Assembly (NCBI GenBank): GCA_003640385.1
Contig: RCAB01000091.1
Location: 62,001 to 126,000, forward strand
Source of the DNA: Setaria digitata
Lineage: Eukaryota; Nematoda; Chromadorea; Rhabditida; Setariidae
Direction: 5' to 3'
Length of the DNA stretch: 64,000 nt
Position 1 is the first letter of the stretch. The number at the start of each line of letters is the position of its first letter. This document shows positions 1 through 11,000 of this stretch, piece by piece. Under the pieces are notes generated by a model. The model was given only the letters and a program-made list of their open reading frames with translations. It was not told the origin of the DNA and ran no database searches. The position numbers were made by a program, and so were the translations under genes.

Positions 1-90
1 CCACAGGCACTTGTGCAGTAGTTACGGAGGTGGTAGGTGGTGGTGGTGGAGGGGGCGGTGGTGGTGGTGGTGGAGGGGGCGGTGGAACAG
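1..90. repeat. G-rich repeat encoding the WAVE polyproline tract
   Basis: The plus strand carries GGT/GGA/GGC triplet runs, with a roughly 21-base unit (several GGT triplets, GGA, GGGGGC) repeated nearly perfectly around 37-83. On the coding (minus) strand it encodes about 17 consecutive prolines. Such tracts change length easily. Confidence 0.8.
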
Positions 91-1603
91 AATTAGAGGA
101 CGGGGCAACATACTGCATTGCGGGTGGAGTGGGCATCTGACAAACTAGAGAGGTATGCATGAGGGGGGGCGGTGGTGGAGGAAGGTCATCTTCCAGAAGA
201 GAATCGTCTTGCAAGTCAATATCGGCTAACTGATCAACTATTTGGTTTTCGGCCAAAACATCTGATGAATCCTAGAATTTGACATGCTTCGAGAGGCAAA
301 ATAAATGTTTAATAAGTGAATGGCAATAAATTCATCCCAAGCAAACAGTCCCATCAACTTTTAATGTTTCCTAAGACCTTAAAAAAACTTACCTCTCTGA
401 TAGGTGAAGAAAAAGGGGCAACTGAAGCAGTATTCGGTATCTTTGCGGTGTAACCATTACTAGCCGGCACGCTCATCCCAGCTGGAACGCGAATTTGGTC
501 GACGTGTACTATTTGTGGCGCCTGATATTCCGCCGGAAAATGCAGCATATCTGTTGGGCGTTGTTGTGATAAAGAATATCTAAAAATCTAATGAAAAACG
601 TAGCAGAAGTGACAACATTCGTATTAAGGACCAAAATCGGAACATAAGAAAGAAAAACAAGGAAATAAGATAGGAACAGCCTAACTTCGGGATAGGATCT
701 CTCCCAACATTATTTGCCATGGGCTGACGAAGACGTTTCTTTCTTGGACTTTTATTTTCAGCTAGAGATCTAATAGAACGTCCACGGCGTCCATCACCAA
801 CATCTTTTAGCATCTCTTGTCTCCATAAATCGAAGAAATATGACGGATCAGTGTAATACCTACAACATATATTTTATTAATTCAACACCAACAAAATAAA
901 TTCAAGGTTTTTATCGTCTACAAATAATATCAAATGCAAGTCATTTCCGTATTCAACCTTATCACTGAAAGAGAAAACGTCTACACAACTAACCTAAGTG
1001 CATTCTTCTTATCATCTCTGTAAGGATTCAGAGCATCTAGATTGGGAGGTGGATCACAGGCAGCATAACATTCTGCTAAAGCTGAGGGCAGTGTCTGGCG
1101 ATCCAATGTATGCTGATCGATTAAACAGCTACTTTTAAATGGTTTTCGCATATGTAAGTCTTCGAGTGGTACTGGAAAATGGTCCCGATATTATCACAAA
1201 TACACATAATGTTGGAATAGTAACAACACTATGGAAGCAGTATCTTATGAAATCAGTAATAACATATTTCCATTCATTTTCTAAACTGTGTTCTTATCAA
1301 TCTAATCACTTAACCTACAAAAGTCAGAGAACCTTGTTCTTGTGTGTAGTCCAATTGTGCCACTTTATGTGTCAGTCTCTCAATCCTCTGTGACAAAGTA
1401 TTTGTTTTATGGTCCAATTTTATGGCTTCGTGATAAACTTCACCAAAAATATGTTCAGCATGCCGGCTTAGCGAACTCAGTTGTCGAATTAGGTTAGCTA
1501 AGGTACCATTGGCAACGCATTCCAATTCATCTTGTTGTATCGATGACGGCAAACGATGGAGACTCACGGCAACCGGTGAGATAGCACGCCTCGTCAGAGG
1601 CAT
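1..1603 (-). CDS. wve-1: WAVE/SCAR actin nucleation-promoting factor (3' end off window)
   Basis: Subunit of the WAVE regulatory complex, which relays Rac signals to Arp2/3 to build branched actin. Exons, read on the minus strand: 1603-1315, 1159-994, 859-686, 579-393, 271-<1; all junctions are GT-AG and phases agree, giving about 362 visible residues. The N-terminus MPLTRRAISP followed by ELECVANGTLANLIRQLSSL is the WAVE homology domain that binds Abi and HSPC300. Next come a YYTDPSYFFDLW block, a basic stretch (SPRKKRLRQP, about residue 195) and, in the last visible exon, acidic residues leading into long polyproline runs that would bind profilin and SH3 domains. The WH2-central-acidic output region should lie beyond base 1. 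The start at 1603 matches the family and follows a TTTCAG acceptor directly. A WASP family member is unlikely because there is no WH1 domain. Confidence 0.93.
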
Positions 1604-1614
1604 CTGAAACAGAC
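1604..1614 (-). promoter_or_regulatory. Probable spliced-leader acceptor of wve-1
   Basis: On the minus strand a pyrimidine-rich TGTTTCAG ends exactly at the ATG of wve-1. With no upstream coding exon apparent and the family N-terminus starting at this ATG, it is best read as a trans-splice acceptor. An untranslated cis-spliced first exon is the alternative. Confidence 0.6.
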
Positions 1615-2052
1615 GTCAAACTTAGAGTTTTATTAGTTTCTGACTTTTCCAACCAGTAACTTTCCCTCAAGATAATACTCTCCGGACTACCCTAGTGGTG
1701 CGATAGTACAGTATCCCCGAGTTATCCTGGAACAACCAGCTAATACAGTGAATCAACCACCTTGGGAAACAAGTCAAGAATACCTCCAGAAGGAGTACGC
1801 AGAGTGAGATGCCACAGCATTGTAGCGAGTGGGCTTAGATCTGGGTCGCTACAGTAGTTGGGGTTTCTGGGGAAACTCAGATGGCGAACAGGAAGCGCCT
1901 GTGGCATGTAGGTACTTCGCGTTTCTCGGGCACTTGTCAAGTTGGGAAATGTGAGATACAGAAATCCCGGGATACTCTCAGCTCTATGTTTCACTGCCAC
2001 GTTGGTCCATTAACAAGACATCACAACCACCAACTAAATACGCTGCTTCCAT
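1615..2052. promoter_or_regulatory. Divergent intergenic region, wve-1 / exo-3
   Basis: About 440 bases between the acceptors of two divergent genes; it must contain both promoters. No TATA-like or other defined element could be assigned. Open frames are present on both strands (plus from 1881, minus 2000-1740), but neither resembles a known protein; the plus frame happens to run into exo-3 exon 1. Confidence 0.5.
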
Positions 2053-2065
2053 TACAAGTTTGCAG
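2053..2065 (+). promoter_or_regulatory. Probable spliced-leader acceptor of exo-3
   Basis: TTACAAGTTTGCAG ends at 2065, one base before ATG 2067. This is a good nematode 3' splice site and argues that 2067, not the in-frame ATG at 1881, starts the exo-3 protein. Confidence 0.6.
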
Positions 2066-2066
2066 A

Positions 2067-3714
2067 ATGTCTGCACGGTGCGGAAAAGGAAAGAAACGGA
2101 GGAGAAGTGATAAGGAAGGAATTTCCAAGAGTGATAACGACGATAAGGGAAATGCGAAGGATTTGTCGCCGATGGGATGCTTCACGAAGGAAGGGAGTGA
2201 TGGGCAGGAAAGAGGAGGAAGTGTCGGTCACACGATGGACGGGAAGATGAGGAAGGTTGGAAAGAATGTCGGAAAAATCAAAATTATTACTTGGAACGTT
2301 GCTGGCCTAAGGGCATGGATCAAGGTCAGTTTAATTTTGAATGCTGTAAAATTTTCGGAAATCGAGTGGCAGTTAAATCGGGCACTTGCGGCAGTGTCAT
2401 ATTTAAGGTCAAACACTAGTTTTTTTGAGTTATGCATCGTTGATTACATTTGTTTTTTCAACATCTAGATTCATTTTGAATAAAACGTCTTACAATTTTT
2501 TCACAATCTCCTTTTCAGTTTTCAATTTCAGAAAAACGGATGTACTGCTCTGGTTAAAGAAAATCCGGATATTGTTGCTTTGCAAGAAACGAAATGTTTG
2601 GAAGTTCCGAATGAACTGAAAGATGGTTACCACAGTTTCCTAAATGCTTCAGAACGGTCAGGTCAGGGTGGTGTACTGCTGCTTACAAAAGAGGAGCCAT
2701 TAAAGGTTACAGTTCACTTTTTCATAGTAAAACTTTTAAAATATAAAAACTGTTGCATTATTATTGTTTAATCTCTTCATTCACATTATTGTTAATATTT
2801 TTGAAATCTCTACTAGTTTTAGGTAGCATGTACTTTTGATGATAATTCTGGTGTCGATGGGAATGGTAAAGGACGGATTATTGTTGCTGAATATGATAGT
2901 TACTATTTAATTAATGCTTATGTTCCTAACAGTGGCCGCGGTTTAGTAAATCTCGGCAAGCGGAAAGTATGGGATGATTACTATTTCAGTTTTATTAAAA
3001 AGCTTGATTCGAAAAAGCCTGTTGTATATGTTGGCGATCTAAATGTCGCACATCAAGAGATTGGTGAGTACTTCAAATATCTGCAATAATTGAAAGTGAT
3101 ATTGAATATTCCGAGACGAGCACTACATTTTCTGATGAAAGCTTTCTGCCATTCGTTTACATCGATCTTGCCATTTAGATTTGGCAAATCCAAAAAGTAA
3201 TCATAATAAGACAGCTGGATTCACAGATCAAGAACGAAATGACTTTACTCGACTACTTGATGCTGGTATTTATTATCTTCGTGTTTCGTTGCCGTGAAAA
3301 AACAGTCGGATGATTTCAACACTTAGAGTTCGTTCACTGTCGAATTTGTTATAGGATTCGTGGATGTTTTTCGAAGGTTGAACCCAGAAAAAGAAGGCGC
3401 TTACACTTTTTGGTCTAACATGCACAATGCAAGGGAGAAAAATGTCGGTTGGAGGTTAATTTTTTCGCTGCATCTAATTCTTTTTTTTTTGTTTCAGAAC
3501 ATTATTTTATCAACTTATTTATAAATAGTATAGTTACTGAATTATGATAAAATGAACTACGGATTTAATTTAAGCCTTCGAAAAGATTTTATATTTTAGG
3601 CTCGATTACTTTGTAGTTAGTGAACGAATTATGAATAAAGTGAAGGAATGCGATATTCTCTCCTCCATCAAGGGAAGTGATCATTGTCCCTTAAGTCTTA
3701 CTATTGAACTTTGA
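2067..3714 (+). CDS. exo-3: AP endonuclease 1 (ExoIII/APE1 family)
   Basis: Cuts the DNA backbone 5' of abasic sites in base excision repair; expected in the nucleus. Exons 2067-2324, 2532-2705, 2823-3063, 3179-3265, 3355-3454, 3600-3714 give 324 residues (human APE1 is 318). A lysine/arginine-rich N-terminus (GKGKKRRRS) can act as a nuclear signal. All catalytic motifs are visible: TWN (Asn), LQETK (Glu), YVPNSGRG (Tyr), GDLNVAH (Asp, Asn), LDYF (Asp) and GSDHCP (Asp-His). The cysteine before WN in human APE1 (Cys65, the redox residue) is threonine here, so a Ref-1 redox role is not supported. Starting at ATG 1881 would add 62 residues without family resemblance; the acceptor at 2065 favours 2067. 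Confidence 0.95.
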
Positions 3715-4006
3715 GAAGATTACCCGCAAATGTTTCTCCTTTATTAACCTTATTCTAACGATTATTTTGAAGTTTCGGAACTTTCGTTTTTTATGTCACT
3801 TTAAACAATTTTCAAATGATATCTTATAAAAAGCATCTAAGATCTCATTCCCACTACACTCAACTATTGTATTTTGCATGTTGTCTGTTCTTTCTTATTT
3901 TTTATTTCTTTTTCTTCTTTATTTCTCTCAGAGGCAACTGCTCTTAACCTGTTGTTGCATGTGATGCTGCAACAGATATTCTGTTGAAGCTATAACACTG
4001 TATCTG

Positions 4007-4012
4007 AATAAA
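4007..4012 (+). terminator. Candidate polyadenylation signal of exo-3
   Basis: AATAAA, 293 bases after the exo-3 stop; a second AATAAA follows at 4045. Either could direct 3' end formation. Confidence 0.45.
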
Positions 4013-5336
4013 TTTTTATCGGATTATCTGTATGGCACTATAAAAATAAAGGCTTTTATCAAAATTATAGACTTTAAAGTAGGATATATCATGTATCATC
4101 AGAATTCCACTTAATGACAGTTATTGTTTACGCTGCAAAATTCACAAATGGGTCTAGTCACACTCCAGGAAATTTTGTGCTTTTTTTTCTTGCTTGCCTA
4201 ACATTAAATCAAGGGTCACATTTATTGCTCTAACACAATACGTTAAAAGTACTGAAGAGCTGAATTAATTGTATGTATTATCATTTATATGTGTAGAAGA
4301 ACCAGAGAGGGAATAAGGAGAACGAAAAAGCAGTAGGTGGCGCGATTGCGTCGTGTAATGTTGACTTTTCGGTGGAATGGTTGTTTGAAGGAGTGATGGC
4401 GATGTAGTAACCTTCCAACAACACTTCCTATCCAAAGACACCTTTCTCTTTCACCTCGCATCAGGTATGTGTAATACCTTTCGGTCGGACTGTTTATTTC
4501 TCTTATGTCACCTTTAAATAGCATTTTGCTCCAACAAATGTCCAGTCCATTTACTGCGTCTTCTTAACCTTAATTAATCATCACCATACTGACGATACAA
4601 AGGTGTGTGGTTATACCACCACAATACTTCATCACTTTTGTCGATTTGTTCCATTTAATTATTGTATTTTGAATTCAATAGTAAATTTCACGCTGCTTTG
4701 TCGAACCGTTCCTTCAAATGAAGAAACCTTTCAGAGTTATGCTTAGTAAGTGCATCGACTATAAGTTATTATAATTATATAATTATAATGTTGCTGAATA
4801 CCCATTGTTTCTTTTAATTATCTCTCCCAGTCTTACCTTTTTTGGTGAAGTTATACCCCTCTTTCTTTTCTGAAAAGCAGTGAAGATGTTTATCGGTACT
4901 TGATCGATTGAAGGCGAGATAATCGTTTTTCATAACTAACTATTCAGTTTATTACTGCTTGCTTTTTTAATTTGATTAATAGTCTTTTTTTCTTAAAAAT
5001 TCTTTGCTATTCAAGTCTTCGTTTTTTAAATTTATTGTAAACAGTCTGCTTTCACATGCCATTCAGAACCGTTATTTTTTCTTCTATCACAGACTTTGCA
5101 CTTCATTCTATGTTTTTAAATGGATTGGAAGCTGGATGTGAACAATTGATACTACTCATGCTATGAATTTCATTTAGTACAAGATTCTCTTTACCAAGCC
5201 TTACAGGTGATAAGGGACGAGATTCTATTCCTTATCACAGTTAATACAGATAGGCATACATCCCAGTTGCTGTGTTCTTATTTGACTCAAAAACTAATGT
5301 TCCATTCCGGAACAATTTCAAGGTCTTCAACTCTCT

Positions 5337-5476
5337 TTTAAGAGCTGTTTCTTACTCCGACTGATCAGCTTCTTTCCAACACTGCATTCTGCTGGGACNC
5401 TACTGAATAATTTTAAGAGCTTCTGTTTCTTACTCCGACTGATCAGCTTCTTTCCAACACTGCATTCTGCTGGGAC
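5337..5476. repeat. Duplicated contig ends around a single N (5399)
   Basis: The block 5337-5398 recurs at 5411-5476. The core of 54 bases (5345-5398 and 5423-5476) is identical and the left shoulder differs by a 2-base insertion. One N at 5399 follows the first copy. This looks like two overlapping contig ends joined with a placeholder rather than merged. Confidence 0.8.
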
Positions 5477-6256
5477 ATCGTTGGAAGCATGTCTTGCTTC
5501 TCGATCAAAATCAGAGCAGATGAAGGGAAGTGATGAAGTTCAGAGGCACACATCATTCCTGTTGTGAATCACTCTCCATCTGATAAATATTTGCTGTTCA
5601 GTCGGCTACCGAATGATTCTTTCTTCATTTGTAGAAAAAGATCTTGCCAACTTTTCCGTTCCATTTCTGTTAGCAAAAGTTATGCGACCACCTGAGCTTA
5701 CATTCATTAATACCTACCTATTCTGATTAATGTGACGAGAGAGCTTGTCCAGCTATTCTTCTTAACCAATAAATCAATATTCTCGAGTCAATCATATTTT
5801 TATTAAGATACGATAATGCGTCTTGCGATGGAAATATTGATACAGCGAGTTTTTATTCTTATTTCACATTTAATGTCTTCTTTTCTCGCATTATCATCAG
5901 CAAAAAAACGATACAGATAATAATCCAATAAGAATTGTGTGTCTTTTTGTTGTTTGTCTACGTAAATCTGCTGCACACATAATAGTGCCTTGTTGCACCA
6001 TTGAAATCTATTCAATAAAAATATCTTTTAATTTAAATTTCAAGTGCTTTATTTGCTCAACAAGTTTAGCTGTTCAAAATGAAAGTCATTTTGTTGAGCG
6101 AATGAAACATTTACTCAAAAGTAATTCTCTTCCATCATTCCCTTCTTACATTTCTATTAAACTATCTTGCTTCATTTCTGTCCAATGTTTGAATTGCGTT
6201 AGGCATAATATCGTGGAAGTAACACGAAAGCTGACTGCTTTCTGGAAGTACAGAAG

Positions 6257-6266
6257 TTACGTTTAG
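6257..6266 (+). promoter_or_regulatory. Possible spliced-leader acceptor of the laminin gene
   Basis: TTACGTTTAG ends at 6266, 14 bases before the laminin ATG at 6281. Confidence 0.45.
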
Positions 6267-6280
6267 GTAACACAAGGTAA

Positions 6281-8041
6281 ATGGGCTACTTGGCCTTTCT
6301 GCCGCATTTTTTCACAACTATTGTCATCCTAACAATTTATTTGAATGAGACCAAAACGGCAGAACAAGAATATGATAACTATCAAGAATTTGCTGTTGTG
6401 GAAGGACGTAAGCTTATATCTATTCATTGTTGTTATTGCCCTAGTCTCATTTTATTGCATCTCTTTACACCCTTCGGTAAACAGTGAATATTTTTAAAGA
6501 GTAGACGAAATTTCTTTAAGTTATCCCTGCTATATTTTAATGTAAATTGTGCAGAGCATGGTCTTTTTCCAACAATTTTCAATTTGGCAACAAATGCACT
6601 AATTTATGCCGATGCTACCTGTGGCCAGCAACGTCGTGAAATCTATTGTAAATTAGTGGAGCATGTCTTCAACAGGTTTAATTTCACAAATAACGGTTTT
6701 TTTTTTATTTAAACGACGAGAGAAGAAACAGGATTTTCGACTGAAACTTGATGGGGTTGCATACTTCTCGGCAAGCTGATGACCACCTGCACCCTTTCAT
6801 TATCTCTACTTACTGTCTGCAATTAATTTATCTACAGGCAGCCTCAGTGTGATGTGTGTGACGCAAATGATGTCCGAAAGCGACATCCAATTGAATTCGC
6901 AATCGACGGTACTCGACGATGGTGGCAGAGTCCATCGTTGGCTAATGGACTTGATTACGAACGGGTCAACATCACTATTGACCTGCGACAGGTGTCGTTT
7001 ATTGTCATCATCTTTTCTTTCGTGCTCAAGCAACACGTAATTAAATTATAATGAATGAAACTTACTGCCGCACACTTAAAAGGAACAGTCTAGTCTTAGA
7101 ATCACTGAAAGTGGATTGGTTGTTTGCTAGTTTAACAGTATTATTTAAATCTTCACTTAGCGAATTTAAGTGACGAAATAAACTGAAATACTGAAAAAAA
7201 AAGTAAATTTCAAGGAATATCAAGTGGCATATGTTATTGTGAAAAGTGCGATTGCGCCACGACCTGGAACTTGGGTACTGGAGAAATCGCTTGATGGTAC
7301 TAACTATCAGCCTTGGCAATACTATGCAGTCAGTGATACTGAATGCTTGCGACAATTTGGCCTACCAGCAACTACTGGAGTGCCACGATTTACACGGGAT
7401 GATGAGGTTTATGTTAAATATACTCCTCAAGCACAATTTATCTCTAGACTGCTCCTTTCCGCACTCAAATTCTGATTTTTTTAAAATTTAGTCATATCCT
7501 TTCATCTGATATTGTCCATTATAATTTTAATACATAATGCATTTCAAACTATAGATAATATGTACATCGTACTATTCAAAACTCGATCCGCTCGAAAATG
7601 GCGAGATTTATACGTCCCTTGTAAACGGACGACCATCTGCTGAGGCTGCATCTGAAACTTTGCAGGTCGTGAAACTGGAATTTTGAAATTGAAATTTTTC
7701 AGTCTTCTTCAATTCAGTCTTGAAGTTTTCAATCCATTTTAAGAAAAAAATCTTGCTAGCTACTTCTGTTACCGCTAACTACTCCTTTAATTGAAATTAA
7801 TCTGGATGTGAAAAAGAAATTACTTCAGCAGTTTACTCGAGCTCGTTATGTACGGTTGCGTTTGATGAGCTTACGGACATTGAATGCTGATTTAATGATT
7901 ATCAATCGACGTGATAAGAGAAACAGATTGGATCTATCAGTTACAAGACGATACTTCTATGCTATCAAAGATATCAGCATTGGTGGCCAGTGCATTTGCC
8001 ATGGACATGCGGAAAGTTGTCCACCTGATCCGGTCACCGGG
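6281..8041 (+). other. Laminin: signal peptide and LN domain exons
   Basis: Exons 1-6: 6281-6407, 6555-6675, 6838-6991, 7215-7406, 7555-7665, 7829-8041. Residues 1-25 are hydrophobic ([15 protein letters not shown] core, here [12 protein letters not shown]) and fit a signal peptide. The LN domain, which drives laminin polymerisation, shows [61 protein letters not shown] and RTLNADLM, all close to vertebrate alpha1/2. It ends near residue 288 where [10 protein letters not shown] opens the first LE repeat. Confidence 0.93.
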
Positions 8042-11000
8042 GTAACCCTTCATCCACGAATTAGCATGGGGTCATCAGTAGTTCAATATGACTTGTTCAC
8101 CTGTCCCCATGAATTCCAACTGACAAGCAAACTTTTCATTAATTATCGATTTGATAAGCTTTTTAGGCTATATTCTAAACAAATTGAAGCCGGTGGCAAC
8201 ATCTTCAACATCGCTTAATTAGGTAATCTATAATTTTCAGCAATCACGTTGTGAATGTCGTCACAACACGTGTGGCGAATCTTGTAGCCAATGCTGTCCC
8301 CTATACAACCAACTTCCGTGGCGTCAAGGAACACAATCTCATCCGAATATCTGCCAGCGTAGGTTCAATTCATTGCACTTGAAAATTCAGCCCAACCTGT
8401 CTTTAACTTCATTATTTAATTTAGCCTGCCAGTGCTTTAACCACGCCACCCGTTGTGAGTACGATGAAGAAGTGGAACGACTTGGTCTAAGCGTCACTCC
8501 CGAAGGTGTCTTTGAAGGCGGCGGAAGATGCGTCGCTTGCAGAGTGAGTGAGCTTTTTCCATTTCTTTTCATAGTTCCATTGATTGATCTTCAGGTAATG
8601 TCAGCTCTAGCATCTGTGTTCATTTAAGCACAACACTGATGGAATAAACTGTGAACGGTGCAAGTGGACGTACTTCCGACCTTCTGGAGTCACGCACTAC
8701 CGAGAAGATGCGTGCCGACCCTGCGACTGCGATCCGATCGGTTCCGAACATAATAACTGCGTTAGAGATGAGACTAGTGCAGATGGTGACCAAGTAAGTT
8801 ACTAGCACAAATAACTGTGAGTAGGAATGGATTCAGATAGCAGCAGTTCATACCACGGCTGACAGTACTGCATTTTGAGTGTAGGCTGATATTTTTTTAA
8901 TTTAAATTCAATTTGTTAGAAATTGTCATGCAGAAGCCAGGCGACTGTATTTGTAAACCGGGATTTGGTGGACGACGATGTGATGTTTGTGCCCCGGGAT
9001 ATCGGAATCACCCGGTGTGTGAGCCCTGTCCTTGTAATAGAGCTGGTTCTTTGAATTTTGATACTTGTGAAGAGGAGCAGTGCATCTGCAAGTCGAATGT
9101 AGAAGGTCTTTATTGCGACCGGTGCAAAGTTAGTTTCGAATTCTTTCAGTACTCTTCCAGTAGTAAGGTTACTAGAGTAGCTACAGTCTATGTCCAATAT
9201 CCAGTTCATTACCAAGCCAAAAGTTGCAGTATCAGTGTTTTGAAGTAGGACTGAACACTTGATAATTAACTTTGTTACAGTAAATATGGTATGCAGTAAT
9301 TAGCTGTGTCTGAAAGACAATGAGCAACCAGCAGATTACTTTTATTTTGTGCTTATTTCTGTAGAGTTTTTAGGAAGGTACAATCAATCTGGATATTAAA
9401 AACCCAGACGGCTGTCAGCCTTGTTTCTGTTTTGGTCTTAGCAAGGAATGTTATGAAAAACAGTGGATCCGAGGAGAGGTATCTCTGACTTCTATTTAAA
9501 GGTCAATAGCTATTACAGAGTTTCTGAAAATCAGACACTCTCAGTCTTGCTGCATTTCAGCTTGTTTCTCTTTTTTTTTCTGACTTACTGAACTTTGCTT
9601 TTAGAATAGTTGTAGACACTGAATAGAATATACTGACATAGAGATGCTTAAAACTCTGTAACCAGTCGTATCATGCTTCGTCATCACTTGTCAGTCTCTT
9701 TCGAATATTATAATATTTTATGCCTTCGAAAAAGACTTCCTTCTTTCATTTAATTACCTACTCTGAGATAATTTACTTCTTTTAATTGCTTAGTCTGAGA
9801 GAGTAAGAAGTCAAAAGAGTTAACAGCTACTGTGTAACTTCATAGATACGAAGCAGTACGGGTTGGGTGCTAACTGATTTGATGGGTGAAAGAATGGTTG
9901 CACCTGCATCAGAGAATGGAGTACTGATGTATACCAACATCGAGCACCGAAATAATGACTTATACTATTGGAAAGCACCGAAGGAATTTAATGGTAACAT
10001 GGTACGCGTATGTTCCCTTCCTTTATTTCAACCCATTGAATTTAGATATTCCATGAATCCGTCCTAATAATTTCTGGTGAGAGGAAGGAAATGTACCATT
10101 AATCAAATGCTATCGGGACAGAATTTCTCTGGAACTGCGATGATGAAGTGATAGGTCTAGAGAGATGCTTTATGCTTCAGTTTAGCAACAGATGAAGTTT
10201 GCTTCGTTATTTCAGTTGAACAGTTATGGTGGAAATCTTCAGTACTATGTATACTTCGTACCGATGGGTAATGGACAAGAGACATCCATTGCCGATGTCA
10301 TCATAGAAGTTGGTTAGATTAAATCAGCAATTTCCTATCTGCAAAAGTTTACCTGTGATTTCTACAGGTGCTGTAGGATGATGGAAACAGAGAAAAAGAA
10401 AGATTAAACAGAAAGTGAAGGATTTAATTGAGAATATGGTCTGTGGTTACCATTATCATCACTAAAAGGATCTACTTTCAGGGTAATGGAATAAAATTAG
10501 AATATTACAGTCGGCAAAATTTTTTCCCTAGAGAAAATATTAGTATTCAAGTACCAATGAAGGAAGGTGTCGGGTGGTACAATTCACATATGCGTACACT
10601 CATTGATAAGCATGATATGATGCGTGTCCTTGCTGATGTTAACACAGTGATGATACGCGCGGCATACAATCAGGAACAAATACAGTCAAGGTAGTCACTT
10701 CAATCGGGTTACTTCGTTTAACGTTATCGGTTAGCTTTGTACGTTTTATTCAGTAGTGACATATTGATAATATTATATCTGATAAATGGGTAATTATTTT
10801 AATGAATTTTACTACAAACATATTTTTGATTTCATTCAGTTTACTTCCTAATTACCTTTCTTCAGTATTTACGGACTTACATTGGATACAGCGATTGAGC
10901 CGAAAAGTACAATTGAGATTGCAGAGGAACTGATAAAGCGATCCCAAATCTCTGATGCACTGATGCGTGGTGTCGAAGTATGCAAGTGTCCTGAATATTA

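Larger units (their letters stand above)
3715..6256. other. Intergenic region exo-3 to laminin
   Basis: About 2.5 kb of AT-rich DNA holding the exo-3 3' UTR, the laminin promoter and an assembly gap at 5399. Open frames (for example plus 5937-6266 and minus 4524-4285) show no domain or homology I recognise and are judged non-coding. Confidence 0.6.

Noticed and set aside
1881..2066. N-terminal extension of exo-3 from ATG 1881
   Set aside because: In frame, but unlike any APE1 N-terminus, overlaps an antisense open frame, and a spliced-leader-type acceptor lies at 2065 just before ATG 2067.
5937..6266. Open frame just upstream of the laminin start as an extra exon or small gene
   Set aside because: Stops before the laminin ATG in a different frame, no homology, and codon use like non-coding AT-rich DNA.
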